Part shown: one piece after another, positions 1 to 8,315 of the stretch
How positions within the stretch are numbered: the stretch's first letter is position 1
How the letters are laid out: each line of letters starts with the position of its first letter
Assembly: GCF_019091455.1 (NCBI RefSeq)
Contig: NZ_JAGXJN010000001.1
Coordinates: forward strand, 248,001-312,000
Reading direction: 5' to 3'
DNA: 64,000 nt
From: Chitinophaga sp. GbtcB8
GTDB lineage: Bacteria; Bacteroidota; Bacteroidia; Chitinophagales; Chitinophagaceae
Notes under the pieces: model-generated
Databases searched by the model: none
What the model was told of the DNA's origin: nothing
What the model saw: only the letters and a program-made list of their open reading frames with translations
Made by a program: the position numbers and the translations under genes

Positions 1-1
1 C

Positions 2-514
2 GCCGCCTGGCTGACGGACACGCTATGGCAGATGGGCCTTCATATTATGGGCAGCCGCACCTTTTATACTATGGCGTCGCACTGGCCTTTTTCCAAAGAT
101 GCTGTTGCGGAGCCTATGAACGCTATTCCCAAAGTAGTATTCACCAGCAAAGATAAACTTGACCTGCAAGCCAAGGGATTAAACGCACAGGCTTTGAAAG
201 ATGCTAACGCTTCACCGGATGCCCACACCTGGGCTGAAGCACAAATAGCCAATGGCGGCCTGGCTGAAGAAATTAAAAAGCTGAAACAACAACCGGGGAA
301 AGATATACTGGCACAGGGCGGCGCCAGTTTTGTAGAAAGCCTGGTAGCCACCGGTTTAATTGATGAATACCGCCTGGTAATACATCCGGTAGTGCTGGGG
401 ACCGGCTTACCCGTATTTTCTAAATTGCCCAAGCCCACGGATCTGCAGCTGGTGGAGCATATTCCATTTAAGGCCGGCACTGTGGTGCACATTTACCGCG
501 CCCTGGGTAATTAA
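2..514 (+). CDS. RibD C-terminal/DHFR-like reductase, 5'-truncated by window edge
   Basis: The reading frame is open from base 2, so the true start lies outside the window. An internal Met at 32 is not taken as the start because coding continues upstream (AAWLTDTLWQ). The visible part has the features of the RibD C-terminal/dihydrofolate reductase-like fold. An MGSRTFYTM segment matches the usual MGR.TY block. ILAQGGASFVESLVATGLIDEY matches the GG...hNxLhxxgLVDEhh block, followed by HPVVLGTG. Members are NAD(P)H-dependent reductases of poorly known substrate; many act in pterin or riboflavin chemistry or are orphans. The stop is directly followed by further in-frame stops (taataatga) and then a strong hairpin. 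A related gene lies at 34474. Family is clear; substrate cannot be told. Confidence 0.85.
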   Translation, partial: AAWLTDTLWQMGLHIMGSRTFYTMASHWPFSKDAVAEPMNAIPKVVFTSKDKLDLQAKGLNAQALKDANASPDAHTWAEAQIANGGLAEEIKKLKQQPGKDILAQGGASFVESLVATGLIDEYRLVIHPVVLGTGLPVFSKLPKPTDLQLVEHIPFKAGTVVHIYRALGN

Positions 515-532
515 TAATGAATAATTAACATA

Positions 533-573
533 GTAAACGTTGAATGCAGGAGATCGCTGCATTCAACGTTTAC
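533..573. terminator. 17-bp perfect hairpin between convergent genes
   Basis: Positions 533-549 and 557-573 are perfect inverted complements (17 bp) around a 7-nt loop. The hairpin lies 19 bases after the reductase stop and about 100 bases from the end of the convergent alkylation-repair gene, so it probably ends both transcripts. Its core GAATGCAG also appears in the larger hairpin at 56111-56166. Confidence 0.7.
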
Positions 574-670
574 GTTTGGGGCTTTGTGGTTTGGGCTTTT
601 AGCTAAATTATTTTATTCCCCTAAAATTGCCTTAAAATAGTAATATCCTACCGCGATGGTATGGCATGGA

Positions 671-1771
671 TCAATTCAGCAGGGTAAAGGTTTTCTTCGC
701 TTTCTCTTCCCCGTTAATAATAACAGACAGTTCATGCGGGCCTGCATAAAACGTACGGGTGGTAATAAGTTTAAAGGATTGTTTTCTGCTGATCACGCAT
801 TTTTCGCCGGGTGCATAGGGCCGTTCGCTGATCTTAAATACTTTACGGGCCAGCTGCCCGTTGGCTTTATTGTAGTACAGTCCATATTCCAGGCGTACAG
901 TTTGCTGTGCGGTAAACCCGTTGGTTACTGCAAAAGAAAATTCCACGCTGCCGCCTATTTTTACTTTGGGGGTCATGATCTTAAAATCTGCCAGTATAAT
1001 GTGCTTACTCTCCAGGCCATAGTGGCGCAGCATTTCCGCATGCCCTTTTTTTAACAGGCTGCGGCTGCCGTGTTTAATAATGGCATCTGTTTCTTTGCTG
1101 ATGCCTTTCCATTGCCGGGCAATTTCCATTACAATATCCGGGTGGTCTTTGGAAATATCATTGAGGTTGTTGGCCACACTTCTTCTTACCCATTCATGCG
1201 GATCATTTTTCAGGTTATTCAGCAGCGGTAAAATAGCGGCCGGGTGTTTCTTCAGCTCCGGGATAGCCATTGCCCAGGGCAGGCGCGGACGGCTGCCTTC
1301 ACTGGCAAAACGCCTTACCTTATGGTTTTCATGTAATGACCATTCCGTCATCTGGTTGATCATACGCTGGCCGTATTTTAAAATAAAAGGCCGCACGGCA
1401 AATTCACAGCTTACAAACTGTGTTAACCATTCAAAGGCTTTTGCGGCATGTTCAAAATCATCCAGCCCATAGGTTTCTATATAATCCGGGAAGAACATGT
1501 AGGCCAGGCTATCCTCTCCCACCCCATCTTTACGGAGCTGTGTTATGATCTTTTCAATGGACTTCACTGCTTTGGGAAAACCCTTTGGCAAAAATTCGTG
1601 CAGGGTACGGGTAGTGTGTTTCATGCGGTCCTTCCATTCCATTTCACTAAACCCGTTGCCTAACGCCTGTTTTACAAATTGTTTTTTATTGAAGTCCGGC
1701 AGCACCTTTTCCACGGAGGTTGCAAACTTATTATAAAAGCCCTGCGAGTAAATATCCTTGATCAATGCCAT
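671..1771 (-). CDS. DNA alkylation repair protein (AlkD/HEAT-repeat type)
   Basis: This 366-residue product resembles AlkD-like DNA glycosylases. These remove N3- and N7-alkylated purines using a solenoid of HEAT-like repeats and act on DNA in the cytoplasm. Typical segments are FLPKGFPKAV, the WLTQFVSCEFAVRPFI block, RRFASEGSRPRLPWA and DPHEWVRRSVANNLNDIS; the last two are the most conserved in the family. The final 100 residues form a beta-rich extension common in Bacteroidota homologues. I place the start at Met 1771 (MALIKDIYSQ) rather than the longer frame from 1915. The upstream 48 codons are not family-like, and a TAnnTTTG promoter element lies just upstream of 1771. The catalytic Asp/Trp set was not verified. 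Confidence 0.85.
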   Translation of the reverse strand: MALIKDIYSQGFYNKFATSVEKVLPDFNKKQFVKQALGNGFSEMEWKDRMKHTTRTLHEFLPKGFPKAVKSIEKIITQLRKDGVGEDSLAYMFFPDYIETYGLDDFEHAAKAFEWLTQFVSCEFAVRPFILKYGQRMINQMTEWSLHENHKVRRFASEGSRPRLPWAMAIPELKKHPAAILPLLNNLKNDPHEWVRRSVANNLNDISKDHPDIVMEIARQWKGISKETDAIIKHGSRSLLKKGHAEMLRHYGLESKHIILADFKIMTPKVKIGGSVEFSFAVTNGFTAQQTVRLEYGLYYNKANGQLARKVFKISERPYAPGEKCVISRKQSFKLITTRTFYAGPHELSVIINGEEKAKKTFTLLN

Positions 1772-1792
1772 GATATGTAGTTGTATAGTTTG

Positions 1793-1800
1793 CAAAAGTA
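1793..1800 (-). promoter_or_regulatory. -7 element TACTTTTG for the alkylation repair gene
   Basis: The minus strand reads TACTTTTG, a full match to the Bacteroidota -7 consensus TAnnTTTG, ending 21 bases before the Met at 1771. No convincing TTTG -33 element is seen at the expected distance. Confidence 0.5.
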
Positions 1801-1922
1801 ACATTTCCCGGCTGACCGCCCTGCCACCCGGCAGATTTTCCCAATTAGATAAGTTATTCTCCCGATTGCGTAAACTTTCCTTGCCTGCATACCTGATTTT
1901 TGCGGTGCTAATCAATTAAGTT

Positions 1923-4283
1923 ATGTGTAGCTATTCCCCTGGCCGTATATCATTTCTTTTAATCACACTGTTTATTACTGTTTTATATACACCGCTGTTT
2001 GCGCGGGAGGACATTGAGAAGAATGGGAGCATCCACGGTACCGTTACTACCAGTGATGGTACGGCCGCTGCATTTGTAACCGTTCAGATCAAATCATTAT
2101 CCAAAGGCACGCTTACCAATGAGGAAGGCCGCTTTTCGTTCAGCCGGCTGAAACCTGGCAGCTATACCCTGTCTGTTTCCTTAACCGGTTATGAAACTAT
2201 TGAGCAAACCGTGGAAGTAGAAGAAGGAAGAACCGCTCAGCTATCTATCCGGTTAACCGTGTCCCGCAGCCAGCTGCAGGAGGTAGTGGTTAGCAGCGCA
2301 CGCGGAAGGCTGGTAAATAAAAATACCGACTACGTAGCCCGCATGCCCATCTCTAACCTGGAAAACCCGCAGGTGTATTCCGTGGTAAACAAAGAGCTGC
2401 TGAAAGAGCAGGTGGTAATAGATGCTAAAGAAGCCCTGCGCAATGCAGTGGGCGCTGCACCGGTTACCTATCCTGCAGGCGGCCTGGCCATCAGCTCCCG
2501 TGGTTTTACCACCAGCGTAAATGCGCGCAATGGCATGGAAACCGTTGCCAGCCGCTCTTCCATTGACCTGGGCAACGTAGAACGGCTGGAAGTAATCAAA
2601 GGACCTTCCGGTACCTTATTTGGCGCTGCTATTTCCTCCTTTGGAGGCCTGGTGAACCTGGTAACTAAAAAACCTTTTGACACTTTTAAAGGCGAAGCCG
2701 CTTATACATTTGGCAGCTTTGGCTTACAGCGTGTTGCCGCTGATATTAATACACCCGTGAACCAGGACAAAACAGTGCTGTTCCGCCTGAACACGGCGGT
2801 GAACCGGCAGAACAGCTTCCTGAATTACGGGCATAACAATGCTTACCTGGTAGCGCCCAGCCTATCGTACAAAGTAAATGACCGGCTTACACTACTGGCC
2901 GACCTGGAATACCTGTACACCGATCAAACCAGGGTAATGTACTCACGCACTGCCGCCAATTCCGGCATTACCAACCCGGCAGATATTAAGCTGCCTTATG
3001 ACCAGACGCTTTACGTAGACGACGCTAATGCCCGTGCTTTTGCCAATAAGCTTTTTCTGCAGGGGCAATACAAAATTTCTGATAGCTGGATCACCACCAC
3101 CCTGTTCTCCTATGTTAGTGAAAATGCCATTCAAAGCTACCAGTACTACCCCACCTGGCTTACGGATACTACCGTAGCCAGGAATGTGCTGAACTACGGG
3201 CCTATCCATAATGACTACACGAACTTTCAACAGAATGTAAACGGCACTTTCCATACCGGCCGGCTGCGCCACCGTTTGCTGGCAGGGGTGAACTACCGTT
3301 ATTTTCACGGCACGTTTAACTATACCGGCAGCAGGAACAACCGTTTCATAGATACTATTAACATCCGCAGATCCTTTACTGCACTCAGCAAAGCCCAGAT
3401 AGACCAGTTTATGCTGAACTATGGCGGTATGCAGCCCTCTGCGGTTTCTGACCAGCAAACCATGAGCGTTTATGCCAGTGATGTAGTGAATGTCACTGAC
3501 CACCTGATAGCCATGCTGAGCTTACGGGCTGACCGCTTTAATTATAAAGGAGTAAAAAGTACTGACGCCTATAAACAAACTTCCGTGGCGCCCAAACTGG
3601 GACTGGTATACGAAGTGGTAAAAGACCAGGTATCTGTATTTGGTAACTACATGAGCGGTTTCCAGAACATGGCGCCGGTGAACCAGCCCAATGGCAGCCA
3701 GTTAGCGCTGGATCCCATTTTTGCCAATCAATGGGAAGGCGGCCTAAAGGTGGAAGCCTTCTCTAAAAAACTGAACCTGACAGCCAGCTATTATAACATT
3801 AACATAGATAACGCCACCCGTACCGATGCAAACCTGTTCACTATACAGGATGGCAAACAAGTGAGCAAAGGTTTGGAAGTAGAATTAATAGCCAGCCCCG
3901 TAACAGGCCTGAGCATTATAGCCGGTTACGCGTACAATGACAACAAGATTATACGGGCCACGGATAAGAACATTGAAGGCAATAAGGCCGCTGCTGCGCC
4001 GGCCAATGTGGTGAATGTGTGGATCAGCTACCGCCTGCCCGGCGTGCTGAAGAACCTGGGAGTTGCGGCCGGCGGCAACTACGTGGATAAAGTTTACCTG
4101 GCTACGGACAACAAATATTTTATGCCTTCCTATACCATCGTGAACGGATCACTGTTCTATGATACTGACCAATGGCGCTTTGACCTTAAGCTGAATAATA
4201 TAGGCAGCCGTAAGAACTGGGATATGTACGGCGCGCCACAGGCGTTAAGAAATTTTGCAGGGAGTGTAACCTTTAAATTCTGA
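1923..4283 (+). CDS. TonB-dependent siderophore-type receptor
   Basis: A 786-residue outer-membrane receptor. An N-terminal signal segment (LLITLFITVLYTPLFA, about residues 12-27) is followed by a CarboxypepD_reg-like domain (about 35-120: GSIHGTVTTSDG ... GSYTLSVSLTGYE). A plug domain (about 150-250) has LEVIKGPSGTLFG and GGLVNLVTKKP, the motif layout of FhuA/FecA-type siderophore receptors rather than SusC. The 22-strand barrel ends in FAGSVTFKF with a C-terminal Phe, as expected for BAM targeting. A PepSY membrane protein starts three bases after the stop, so the two are almost certainly co-transcribed. That pairing favours ferric-siderophore uptake followed by periplasmic reduction. The ligand is not known. 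Confidence 0.92.
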   Translation: MCSYSPGRISFLLITLFITVLYTPLFAREDIEKNGSIHGTVTTSDGTAAAFVTVQIKSLSKGTLTNEEGRFSFSRLKPGSYTLSVSLTGYETIEQTVEVEEGRTAQLSIRLTVSRSQLQEVVVSSARGRLVNKNTDYVARMPISNLENPQVYSVVNKELLKEQVVIDAKEALRNAVGAAPVTYPAGGLAISSRGFTTSVNARNGMETVASRSSIDLGNVERLEVIKGPSGTLFGAAISSFGGLVNLVTKKPFDTFKGEAAYTFGSFGLQRVAADINTPVNQDKTVLFRLNTAVNRQNSFLNYGHNNAYLVAPSLSYKVNDRLTLLADLEYLYTDQTRVMYSRTAANSGITNPADIKLPYDQTLYVDDANARAFANKLFLQGQYKISDSWITTTLFSYVSENAIQSYQYYPTWLTDTTVARNVLNYGPIHNDYTNFQQNVNGTFHTGRLRHRLLAGVNYRYFHGTFNYTGSRNNRFIDTINIRRSFTALSKAQIDQFMLNYGGMQPSAVSDQQTMSVYASDVVNVTDHLIAMLSLRADRFNYKGVKSTDAYKQTSVAPKLGLVYEVVKDQVSVFGNYMSGFQNMAPVNQPNGSQLALDPIFANQWEGGLKVEAFSKKLNLTASYYNINIDNATRTDANLFTIQDGKQVSKGLEVELIASPVTGLSIIAGYAYNDNKIIRATDKNIEGNKAAAAPANVVNVWISYRLPGVLKNLGVAAGGNYVDKVYLATDNKYFMPSYTIVNGSLFYDTDQWRFDLKLNNIGSRKNWDMYGAPQALRNFAGSVTFKF

Positions 4284-4286
4284 TGT

Positions 4287-5471
4287 ATGACCTTTAAGAA
4301 AATATCCGGCTGGCTGCACCTGTGGCTGGGCCTTATTGCAGGACTGATAGTGATGATCATTGCGCTTACCGGCGCCATTTATACCTTTCAGCCGGAGCTG
4401 ACAAAGGCAACACAACCTTACCTTTCAGTAAAAGCGGAGAACAGGCCTTTTTTGCCTGCCTCCGCTTTTAAAGCTATTGCGGAAAAACAATTGCCCGGCA
4501 AAAAGCCCATCCGCATTATGCTGCGCGGCAAAGACGAATCAGTGAACGTGATGTTCTTTGAACGGAAACAGCACCCTTACTATTACAATGTGTACATTAA
4601 CCCTTACAGCGGCAAGGTGCTGGCCGTAAAGAATATGTACAGGGATTTCTTTCACGTAACGCTGCTTGGGCACCTGTACCTGTGGCTGCCCCAGCCCATT
4701 GGTCACGTAGTGAATATTTATGGCACCCTTACTTTCCTGGTTATTATCATCAGCGGTATTGTGCTGTGGTGGCCACGGAACAAAGCGCGACGCAAAACCA
4801 GCTTTAAGGTAAAATGGGATGCCTCGCCCAAACGGCTCAATTATGACCTGCATAACGTGCTGGGTTTTTATGCCAGCTGGATCATTTTGTTTGCCGTGCT
4901 CACAGGCCTTGTATGGGGATTTGAATGGGCGGCAAAAGCGGAATATTCACTATTGAGCGGCGGCAAAAGCAAACCGGTATTCCCAAAGACGAAGGTGCTG
5001 CCAGTGGCCCAGCCGGTAAAAGATCCGTTGGATAAGATCACCGCCATTGCACAGGCACAAAACCCCGGCGCCAAACGTGTGATGCTGATGCTGCCTGCAA
5101 CAGATTCTGCTGCCGTAGGCGTGCGTATTTATAATGATGAACAGTTGAATTATACTACTGACCTGGCCTATTTTAATCCCTATACCCTGGAAGAGATCAA
5201 GGTGCCGCACTGGGGCAAATATTCCGAAGCTACCATAGCGGATAAGGCTGTACGTATGAACTACGATATTCACGTGGGCGCTATTGCCGGGTGGCCGGGC
5301 AGGATCCTGATGTTCCTTGCTTCGCTGATCACGGCTTCTTTACCGGTAACCGGGTTTTACATCTGGTGGGGCAAAAGGAAGAAGGATAAAAAGAAGAGCA
5401 AAGGCGCAGCAAAGAAAGCAGGCAGCGTGCAGGTGGCTTATGCTACGCCTAAGGCAGGTGTCAAAGCATAA
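4287..5471 (+). CDS. PepSY-associated TM protein (PiuB-like, putative siderophore reductase)
   Basis: A 394-residue inner-membrane protein with the PepSY_TM layout. The first helix is near residues 8-31 (GWLHLWLGLIAGLIVMIIALTGAIYTF). A periplasmic PepSY part follows, then helices around 125-160 (VVNIYGTLTFLVIIISGIVLWW), 190-215 (HNVLGFYASWIILFAVLTGLVW) and 340-365. Conserved His residues flank the helices (WLHLW, HLYLW, LHN, DIHVGA), as in related haem-binding ferric reductases. The tail is rich in Lys and Ala. It follows the siderophore receptor by 3 bp. Family members such as FpvG and PiuB help release iron from siderophores; that role is inferred here. Confidence 0.88.
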   Translation: MTFKKISGWLHLWLGLIAGLIVMIIALTGAIYTFQPELTKATQPYLSVKAENRPFLPASAFKAIAEKQLPGKKPIRIMLRGKDESVNVMFFERKQHPYYYNVYINPYSGKVLAVKNMYRDFFHVTLLGHLYLWLPQPIGHVVNIYGTLTFLVIIISGIVLWWPRNKARRKTSFKVKWDASPKRLNYDLHNVLGFYASWIILFAVLTGLVWGFEWAAKAEYSLLSGGKSKPVFPKTKVLPVAQPVKDPLDKITAIAQAQNPGAKRVMLMLPATDSAAVGVRIYNDEQLNYTTDLAYFNPYTLEEIKVPHWGKYSEATIADKAVRMNYDIHVGAIAGWPGRILMFLASLITASLPVTGFYIWWGKRKKDKKKSKGAAKKAGSVQVAYATPKAGVKA

Positions 5472-5492
5472 AGGTTAAAGCAACTATTAAGC

Positions 5493-5523
5493 AAGGGCTG
5501 ACCATTACTTTTGGTCAGCCCTT
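5493..5523. terminator. Bidirectional hairpin terminator
   Basis: A 12-bp perfect stem, AAGGGCTGACCA at 5493-5504 with its complement at 5512-5523, encloses a 7-nt loop and has A/T-rich flanks. It lies between the convergent PepSY and SGNH genes, ten bases from the end of the latter. Confidence 0.75.
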
Positions 5524-5532
5524 ATTATTCTC

Positions 5533-6195
5533 TTATTTTAACAGGTGAGGTTCTACCATCTCCTTCCAGATCTGGTAACCTTTTGCACTCATGTGCAGCA
5601 TGTCCGATACAAAGAGCTCAGGACGTGTTTTTCCATCAGCCGTTAGCATAGCATGGAACACATCTATGAAAACGGTTTGTTTTTCCTTGCTCAGGAAATC
5701 CTTAATGAGCGCATTGGCTTCAATGGCCTTTTGCTGGAATTTTTCCCTGGAAGGGCTGGGTTTCATGGAAATATAAACGATGGGCACATCCGGCAGCTTA
5801 TTCCTGATCAGGTGAAACAGGCGTTCTGTTCTTTGCAGCACAGAATCGGCCGTGCTGGCTTCATCCGGCAGGTCGTTCTCCCCTACATATAATACGATCT
5901 GGCGCGGATGGTATGGAAAAACAATATCGTTCAGATAAAAAGTAATGTCATTTACAATGGCGCCGCCAATGCCGCGGTTCAACACCACATAACTGGCAAA
6001 GCTGCGTTCCAGGTCGTCCCACTTGCGGATGGAGGAGCTGCCGGTGAACAGGATGGGATGGGCCGGCGGGTTGTACATTTTATCAAATTGTTTGATGGTT
6101 TGTACATCATCCCAGAACCGGGGCTTATCCTGCGCCTGTAATACCGTAACAGATGCAGCGAGTAACAGGGTGTAAAGCAAAATAACTTTTTTCAT
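5533..6195 (-). CDS. Secreted SGNH/GDSL-family esterase
   Basis: A 220-residue lipase/esterase-like hydrolase with a signal peptide (residues 1-22, ending VLQAQ). The four SGNH blocks are visible: GSSS at 52-55 supplies the nucleophilic Ser, RGIGG at 74-78 the block II Gly, GEND at 105-108 the block III Asn, and D198-x-x-H201 the Asp-His pair. Members remove acetyl or acyl groups from carbohydrates. The gene follows a GH5 glycosidase by 26 bases on the same strand, suggesting a two-gene operon in which the esterase deacylates the glycan cut by the GH5 enzyme. The substrate is not determined. Confidence 0.87.
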   Translation of the reverse strand: MKKVILLYTLLLAASVTVLQAQDKPRFWDDVQTIKQFDKMYNPPAHPILFTGSSSIRKWDDLERSFASYVVLNRGIGGAIVNDITFYLNDIVFPYHPRQIVLYVGENDLPDEASTADSVLQRTERLFHLIRNKLPDVPIVYISMKPSPSREKFQQKAIEANALIKDFLSKEKQTVFIDVFHAMLTADGKTRPELFVSDMLHMSAKGYQIWKEMVEPHLLK

Positions 6196-6221
6196 ACGAC
6201 AGATCTCTTCTGATTAATGAC

Positions 6222-7370
6222 TCAATGTTTACGGAGCAGCTCCAGGAACTGTTTATCCAGCTGGTGACCGTACCATTCTTCATACTGTACATCGGTACGT
6301 TTGGAATCCAGCACCCCAAAATCGCCAATAAAATTCCAAACAGCAAATCCAATTTGATGAGTGGATAAAATATCCAGCACATCGCCAAACCAGGCCATAA
6401 ATACAGCATGTGGTGTTTTGTTCCAGCAGCCGCATTCCCCGCAGTGCACGCCGGTGCCTTTTGCGGCCAGCTCTATCCAGGGTTTATAGTAGTTTTCCAG
6501 CATATCGCGGCTCAGGTATTTATCGCCTACCTGTCCCGGCCACAGCGGTGCAGGGGCATGTTCCGGGTCTTTGTTAGCCCAGGGCGCCTTGTAGTGTGAG
6601 ATGGCGCCCGGGAAATACCCGCGGCAGCTTTGCGCAATGTCCAGGTCTATGATCTCCGGGATAACGTTATTGCCTACACTATTGCCATCAGCAATCACCA
6701 GGTGGTTGGGATTTTCTTTACGAATGGCAGTTGCCGCAGCCTGCGCCACTTTACGGTACACGTTACCGGGAACGGCTTTGGAGGGTGAATGCTGATCGTT
6801 CATGTCTTCCCGCATGCTGGGCTCATTTACCAGGTCAAAGCTGATCTTTTTGCTGGATAAACCTTTGTACCGTTTAGCCCACAGGTTCCAGTGAAAGCAG
6901 AAAGCATCCTGCGCTGCCTGGTCTGTCCATAAATTATACGGCTCATGGAACCCTGCATTAATGCAATACCCCGGGGCACGGTGCAGGTTCAGGCTTACGT
7001 GCATATTATATTTATGGGCCAGAGTTACCAGCTGATCAATCTTTTCAACTGCCTGCTCATCTATTTTATACACCTCTTCCGGCGTAATGTTGCGGCTGCG
7101 GTCAATATTTAAATAGCTGGGATAAGCAATGGGAATACGCACAAAATCAAAACCCCAGTCGCGCATCCAGCGGAAATGATCTTCAGTAGTAGGTTTATTG
7201 GCGCCTGCGGGCTGGGGCGAGAAAAAATCCAGCAGGTTAAACCCTTTCCATTTAGGCAGCTTGTTAGTCTTAATAACAGATGGTTGTAAAGCAGCCATGG
7301 CGGCGGCACCGGCCAGACTGATACCCGCAGTTAACAGGCCGGTGTTTTTAAGAAAAGAACGACGTTCCAT
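6222..7370 (-). CDS. Glycoside hydrolase family 5 (cellulase-type) enzyme
   Basis: A 382-residue (beta/alpha)8 retaining glycosidase. The N-terminus MERRSFLKNT followed by an Ala-rich hydrophobic stretch looks like a Tat-type signal, so export in a folded state is possible. GH5 landmarks are FVRIPIAYPSY (76-86), HVSLNLHRAPG (124-134), the acid/base glutamate in FDLVNEPS (Glu183) and the nucleophile glutamate in HCGECG (Glu312). Length is normal for a single-domain GH5. Substrates of this family range over cellulose, mannan, xyloglucan and beta-1,3/1,6-glucans; the subfamily was not resolved. It heads a probable operon with the SGNH esterase. Confidence 0.9.
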   Translation of the reverse strand: MERRSFLKNTGLLTAGISLAGAAAMAALQPSVIKTNKLPKWKGFNLLDFFSPQPAGANKPTTEDHFRWMRDWGFDFVRIPIAYPSYLNIDRSRNITPEEVYKIDEQAVEKIDQLVTLAHKYNMHVSLNLHRAPGYCINAGFHEPYNLWTDQAAQDAFCFHWNLWAKRYKGLSSKKISFDLVNEPSMREDMNDQHSPSKAVPGNVYRKVAQAAATAIRKENPNHLVIADGNSVGNNVIPEIIDLDIAQSCRGYFPGAISHYKAPWANKDPEHAPAPLWPGQVGDKYLSRDMLENYYKPWIELAAKGTGVHCGECGCWNKTPHAVFMAWFGDVLDILSTHQIGFAVWNFIGDFGVLDSKRTDVQYEEWYGHQLDKQFLELLRKH

Positions 7371-7463
7371 AACGTGAATATTTAACGTGAAATAATTATT
7401 AACCGGGTGAGCTGATGAAAATAGACAATTTCAGCCGTTAGTCAAAATACCTCCTGTATGCTT

Positions 7464-7479
7464 TTTACCATTTGGTAAA
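7464..7479. promoter_or_regulatory. Palindrome TTTACCA-tt-TGGTAAA, possible operator
   Basis: A perfect 7+7 bp dyad with a 2-nt centre lies about 50 bases before the SDR start, in the region between the divergent GH5 and SDR genes. Its size and symmetry fit a dimeric repressor of TetR, MarR or HxlR type. No such regulator is adjacent, so the binding protein is unknown. Confidence 0.4.
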
Positions 7480-7528
7480 TGAAAGCAATTCTTAGCGGCA
7501 GACCTTTGCCGTATAAAATATAAGCATC

Positions 7529-8272
7529 ATGGAAAATCAAAGTAAACAAGGATCAGCACTGGCAGGTAAACGGGTTATTTTACTAGGCGGCAGCTCCGGT
7601 TTTGGACTGGCTACTGCCAAAGCCGCAGCAGCTGAAGGCGCGAAAGTAGTGATCGTATCCAGCAACCAGCAACGGGTGGATCAGGCCATGCAGCAATTAC
7701 CTGCAGGCAGCGAAGGATATGCCATAGACCTGAGCAAAGAGGCCAACATTAAAGATTTTTTTGAAAAGGCCGGCGCTTTTGATCACCTGGTATATACGGC
7801 AGCTGAAAACATTAACCTGAACAATCTGAGTGAAACTATAATTGATAATGCACGCCAGTTTTTTGGGCTGCGTTACTGGAGCGCATTGGCAGCTGTTAAA
7901 TATGGCGCGCCACATATTAATCCCGGTGGATCTGTTTGTTTAACCGGTGGTATTGCCGGTTTACGTCCAGGTAAAGGATGGACCATAGCTGCCAGCATTT
8001 GCGGCGCCATGGAAGGTTTAACGCGTGCGCTGGCTGTGGAACTGGCGCCTATACGGGTGAACAGCGTGGTGCCGGGTGTGGTGAGAACCAATCTTTGGAA
8101 CAGCTTGCCGGAAGCTGACCGGGAAGGATTGTACAAAAATGTAGGAGATGCTTTGCTGGTAAAACGGGTAGGTGAAGCGGAAGAAATTGCACAGGCGTTT
8201 TTATACCTGATGAAACAGCAATTTGGTACGGGCCAGAATATGGTGATTGACGGCGGTGCGTCGCTGGTATGA
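7529..8272 (+). CDS. SDR-family protein lacking the catalytic Tyr and Lys
   Basis: A 247-residue Rossmann-fold protein of the short-chain dehydrogenase type. The nucleotide-binding Gly motif is GGSSGFG at 20-26. The late segment ALAVELAPIRVNSVVPGVVRT and the C-terminal FGTGQNMVIDGGASLV are typical. When the helix carrying YxxxK is aligned on the conserved EGLTRAL segment, the Tyr position is Ala154 and the Lys position is Cys158. The usual proton-relay pair is therefore absent. It may be an atypical SDR with another mechanism or a non-catalytic binding protein. It is monocistronic, with a palindrome upstream and a terminator after the stop. Confidence 0.88.
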   Translation: MENQSKQGSALAGKRVILLGGSSGFGLATAKAAAAEGAKVVIVSSNQQRVDQAMQQLPAGSEGYAIDLSKEANIKDFFEKAGAFDHLVYTAAENINLNNLSETIIDNARQFFGLRYWSALAAVKYGAPHINPGGSVCLTGGIAGLRPGKGWTIAASICGAMEGLTRALAVELAPIRVNSVVPGVVRTNLWNSLPEADREGLYKNVGDALLVKRVGEAEEIAQAFLYLMKQQFGTGQNMVIDGGASLV

Positions 8273-8278
8273 TCACGG

Positions 8279-8304
8279 CTGCCCGGGGCAGGTGCTCCGG
8301 GCAG
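8279..8304. terminator. Hairpin between convergent SDR and LysR genes
   Basis: CTGCCCGG at 8279-8286 pairs with CCGGGCAG at 8297-8304 around a 10-nt loop. It sits in the 43-bp gap between the two converging genes and probably serves both. Confidence 0.6.
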
Positions 8305-8315
8305 TCTTACGGCCA

